DNA from: DROE01 sp964569865 | Lineage (GTDB): Bacteria; Pseudomonadota; Alphaproteobacteria; Rhizobiales; Devosiaceae | NCBI GenBank assembly: GCA_964569865.1 | Contig: CAZMVQ010000087.1 | Coordinates: forward strand, 1 to 8,995 | Reading direction: 5' to 3' | DNA: 8,995 nt | Shown here: piece after piece, positions 6,741 through 8,995 of the stretch | How positions within the stretch are numbered: position 1 is the first letter of the stretch | Layout of the letters: each line of letters starts with the position of its first letter | Made by a program: the position numbers and the translations under genes | Notes under the pieces: generated by a model | The model's database searches: none | Seen by the model: the letters and a program-made list of their open reading frames with translations, nothing else | Told to the model about the DNA's origin: nothing

Positions 6741-7487
6741 ATGAGTGCCGAGGAAACATCTCCAGTAGCCCATATTCTTGTGGTTGATGATGATCATGAA
6801 ATTTGCGATCTTCTGGCCAGATTTTTGAAGAAGTACAATTATCGGGTTTCCGTCGCAGCCAATGGCAAGGAGATGGCCAGGGTTTTATCCCAATGGTCGA
6901 TTGATCTGGTGGTGCTCGATATCATGATGCCGGGAGAAGACGGGCTTTCATTGTGCCGCTCTCTCAGGGCAAAATCCAAAGTGGCAATTATCATGCTGAC
7001 CATGATGAACGAGGAGACTGATCGGATTGTTGGTCTTGAAATGGGAGCCGATGATTATCTGACCAAACCGTTTAATCCCCGCGAGTTAATGGCGCGGATC
7101 AAGGCGGTGCTAAGGCGTACAAAAACCATGCCTGCAGGCAATGCAAATTCCAGAGCTGACGTTTTGAGTTTTGCGGAATTTAAGCTTGATATCTCTCGGC
7201 GCCAGTTATTTTCCCCAGATGGATTGCTGATAGATCTGAGTTCGGGGGAATTTGATCTTTTGATCGCTCTGGCCGAGCACTCCCAACAATTATTGACCCG
7301 CGATCAATTGCTCGACATCACTTCGGGGCGCACCGAGGCTCCGTTTGATCGCTCCATCGATATGCAGATAAGCCGTTTGAGGCGCAAAATTGAAACCGGA
7401 AATAAGGGGCCGGAATTGATCAAAACCATTCGTGGAGCCGGATATATGCTGACCGAAGCAGCAACCAGACAAAATGGCTCATCATGA
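6741..7487 (+). CDS. OmpR/PhoB-family response regulator
   Basis: A 248-residue cytoplasmic DNA-binding regulator. The receiver domain (about residues 9-125) has the acidic pocket D16-D18, phospho-acceptor D60 in VVLDIMMPGEDG, conserved T87 and K109 in LTKPF. A short linker leads to a winged-helix output domain (about 140-238) with the usual RSIDMQISRLRRKIE recognition helix and the IKTIRGAGYML wing. I start at ATG 6741, where the receiver fold begins. AGGAG is 14 bases upstream, which is rather far, so translation initiation may be weak or the start could differ slightly; the upstream extension to 6507 is not protein-like. It overlaps the kinase gene by 4 bases (ATGA), the normal sign of a co-translated pair. 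Targets are unknown; the boxes at 6543-6620 are the obvious candidates. Confidence 0.95.
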   Translation: MSAEETSPVAHILVVDDDHEICDLLARFLKKYNYRVSVAANGKEMARVLSQWSIDLVVLDIMMPGEDGLSLCRSLRAKSKVAIIMLTMMNEETDRIVGLEMGADDYLTKPFNPRELMARIKAVLRRTKTMPAGNANSRADVLSFAEFKLDISRRQLFSPDGLLIDLSSGEFDLLIALAEHSQQLLTRDQLLDITSGRTEAPFDRSIDMQISRLRRKIETGNKGPELIKTIRGAGYMLTEAATRQNGSS

Positions 7488-8842
7488 AAAGATTTATACC
7501 GGATTCCATTTTTGCCAGAACCTTTTTAGTACTGATTATCGGTCTGGCAATTTCCCACACCATTTCAATTATTCTTTATGTTTCTGATCGCTCCAGCACT
7601 TTGGTTTCAATTGACGGGCGCCATATTGGTGACCGGGTTGCCCTGACAGAAAGAATAATTCGTCTCTCCCCACCCCAAAATCGTCCGGACATGGTTTCAA
7701 GGATATCAGACGATATTTTTAAGGTTACATGGACCCCTTTAAGCAATGTCGCAGCAGATGAAAAAACCAGTGTCCGAACCCAAGAAGTGCAAAAGGCAAT
7801 AGGCGAGCACCTTGATCCGGACGAAAACAGAATAATCAGAATACGCGATATGGGGATGCAGCCTCTTATTATTAACAACGCAACTGAGCCTGACAATATT
7901 GCCATGGTTATGGTTTCTATGACCCTGCCCGATCAAAGCTGGCTAAATTTTGTCGTACCGTTAAAAGCGCCCAGCTCCCTTTGGACCCTTAGATATATTC
8001 TTTCCATGGCGGTAATGCTCATAGCCATTGCAGGATTTTCTGCAATTGTGGTTCATCAGTTAACCCGACCCCTGGCCCGGTTTGCCAGCGCTTCAAAAAA
8101 GCTTGGAGTTGATATGCATTCTAAGGACATTCCTGAAAAAGGCGCGCTGGAAATTCGGCAAGCATCAAAGGCATTTAATCAGATGCACAGGAGAATTAAG
8201 CGCTTTGTTGAAGATAGAACCCAGATGATTGCCGCCATTTCCCACGATCTTGGCACCCCCATATCAAGAATGCGATTGCGGGCTGAATTTGTTGAAGACG
8301 AAGAACAAAGACAAAAAATGCTCGCTGACCTGAGTGATATGGAAAAAATGGTATCAGACACGCTTTCATTTGCCCGCGATGAAGCAATTTTAGAACCTAT
8401 GGTCAAAGTCGATTTCAGGGCTTTGTTGCAAAGGGTGTGCGATGATATTGGTGATAGCGGTTATAATATTAAATTTGCCATCGGTGATGTAGTCATACCC
8501 TATGAATGCCGCCCGACCGCCATGCGCCGGGCATTGAGCAATCTGATTGAAAATGGGGCCAAATACGGCAAAATAGCCCATGTAAATCTGGTTGGTGATT
8601 GTCCATGCATAATATTGCGGATTGATGACGAGGGACCGGGTATTCCCCAACATCTGCATGAGGAAATTTTCGAACCTTTTTTCAGGATTGAAAATTCGCG
8701 CAGCCGGGATACGGGCGGAACAGGCCTTGGCATGACTGTTGCCCGATCAATCATCAGGGCCCATGGAGGAGATATTTCCATTAAAAACCGTAAGGAGGGG
8801 GGACTGCAAATGGAAATTAAATTGCCGGCACCTAAAATCTGA
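7484..8842 (+). CDS. EnvZ-like membrane sensor histidine kinase
   Basis: A 452-residue inner-membrane kinase. TM1 is at about 13-33, a periplasmic sensor region of about 134 residues follows, TM2 is at about 168-190, then a HAMP linker (about 191-245). The phospho-acceptor is H254 in AISHDLGTPISRMRLRAEF, the EnvZ-type H-box, with glycine in place of the common arginine or lysine after DL. The ATPase domain has N353 and N357 (LSNLIENGAKYG), the G1 box DEGPGI (382-387), FFRIE (399-403) and the G2 box GGTGLGM (411-417), so it should be active. The sensor region has no cysteine and no obvious Met/His-rich copper motif, so copper sensing in the manner of CusS is not supported. It is translationally coupled to the response regulator, its expected phosphorylation partner. 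Confidence 0.95.
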   Translation: MKRFIPDSIFARTFLVLIIGLAISHTISIILYVSDRSSTLVSIDGRHIGDRVALTERIIRLSPPQNRPDMVSRISDDIFKVTWTPLSNVAADEKTSVRTQEVQKAIGEHLDPDENRIIRIRDMGMQPLIINNATEPDNIAMVMVSMTLPDQSWLNFVVPLKAPSSLWTLRYILSMAVMLIAIAGFSAIVVHQLTRPLARFASASKKLGVDMHSKDIPEKGALEIRQASKAFNQMHRRIKRFVEDRTQMIAAISHDLGTPISRMRLRAEFVEDEEQRQKMLADLSDMEKMVSDTLSFARDEAILEPMVKVDFRALLQRVCDDIGDSGYNIKFAIGDVVIPYECRPTAMRRALSNLIENGAKYGKIAHVNLVGDCPCIILRIDDEGPGIPQHLHEEIFEPFFRIENSRSRDTGGTGLGMTVARSIIRAHGGDISIKNRKEGGLQMEIKLPAPKI

Positions 8843-8849
8843 ACAGGCA

Positions 8850-8945
8850 ATGATCAAAACACACCGACAAACTTTAATTTACGCCGCAGTTCACGCCGTG
8901 ACTTATCACTTGCATGAGCAAATTGTTGATACGATAAATCAATGA
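8850..8945 (+). CDS. Possible 31-residue small protein downstream of the kinase
   Basis: A short frame starting MIKTHRQTLIYAAVHAVTYH and ending in TGA at 8943-8945. It begins 7 bases after the kinase stop, with a minimal AGG 4 bases upstream. It has four histidines and a short amphipathic-looking middle. I do not recognise it. It is short enough to be chance, and the only support is its position directly after the kinase in the same operon. Confidence 0.22.
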   Translation: MIKTHRQTLIYAAVHAVTYHLHEQIVDTINQ

Positions 8946-8955
8946 CTTGTGAAAT

Positions 8956-8988
8956 GGCGCGCCTCGAAGAAAAAACTTCGAACGCGCC
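8956..8988. repeat. GC-rich inverted repeat at the right end
   Basis: GGCGCG (8956-8961) pairs with CGCGCC (8983-8988) and TCGAAG (8964-8969) with CTTCGA (8976-8981), separated by a small internal bulge and an A6 loop. The hairpin is strong, but no T-run is seen on either strand, so it is not a clear terminator for the kinase operon. A frame from ATG 8954 (MARLEEKTSNAPAS) runs off the window and could be part of a repeat-encoded spurious protein. The following AGCGAGC resembles the left end in opposite orientation. Confidence 0.55.
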
Positions 8989-8995
8989 AGCGAGC

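Noticed and set aside
8956..8988. Hairpin as the intrinsic terminator of the kinase operon
   Set aside because: The stem is strong but no T-run follows on the plus strand within the window.

Overview
The window looks like part of an alphaproteobacterial genome. I infer this from the EnvZ-like kinase and OmpR-type regulator, the copper ATPase with YHS and zinc-ribbon-like N-terminal domains, and the N-terminus of a bc1-type Rieske protein (RRDFLYVTTGALGVA). Base composition is moderate by eye. No species can be named from sequence alone.

Layout. Two gene groups diverge from a 294-base control region at about 6447-6740. Leftward on the minus strand, all genes run in one direction: a DUF5676 small membrane protein (6446-6153), a cyclopropane fatty acid synthase (6107-4854), a P1B-type copper-exporting ATPase (4767-2410), an ethylbenzene-dehydrogenase-like heme-binding protein with membrane anchors (2327-948), a DUF2231-like polytopic membrane protein (945-394), and the start of a Rieske iron-sulfur protein (from 321). 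The Rieske reading frame has an in-frame amber codon at codon 8. Its family resemblance is lost after about residue 37, near position 211. Rightward on the plus strand, an OmpR/PhoB response regulator (6741-7487) overlaps an EnvZ-like histidine kinase (7484-8842) by 4 bases.

How the genes may work together. DUF5676, Cfa and CopA look like a membrane and copper homeostasis module. The heme protein, DUF2231 protein and Rieske fragment look like the start of an electron-transfer module that would normally continue with cytochrome b. The two-component system probably senses an envelope signal and may control one or both groups. The control region holds four copies of TGTAAC/GTTACA, two of them as direct repeats exactly 10 bases apart, which is the usual arrangement for an OmpR-family operator.

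Both ends are odd. The left 210 bases and the last 50 bases carry GC-rich hairpins and a near-identical 10-11 base motif in opposite orientation. They look like members of a dispersed repeat, possibly where an assembly stopped. The most interesting points are the unusual redox gene set, the broken Rieske gene and the candidate regulator boxes.
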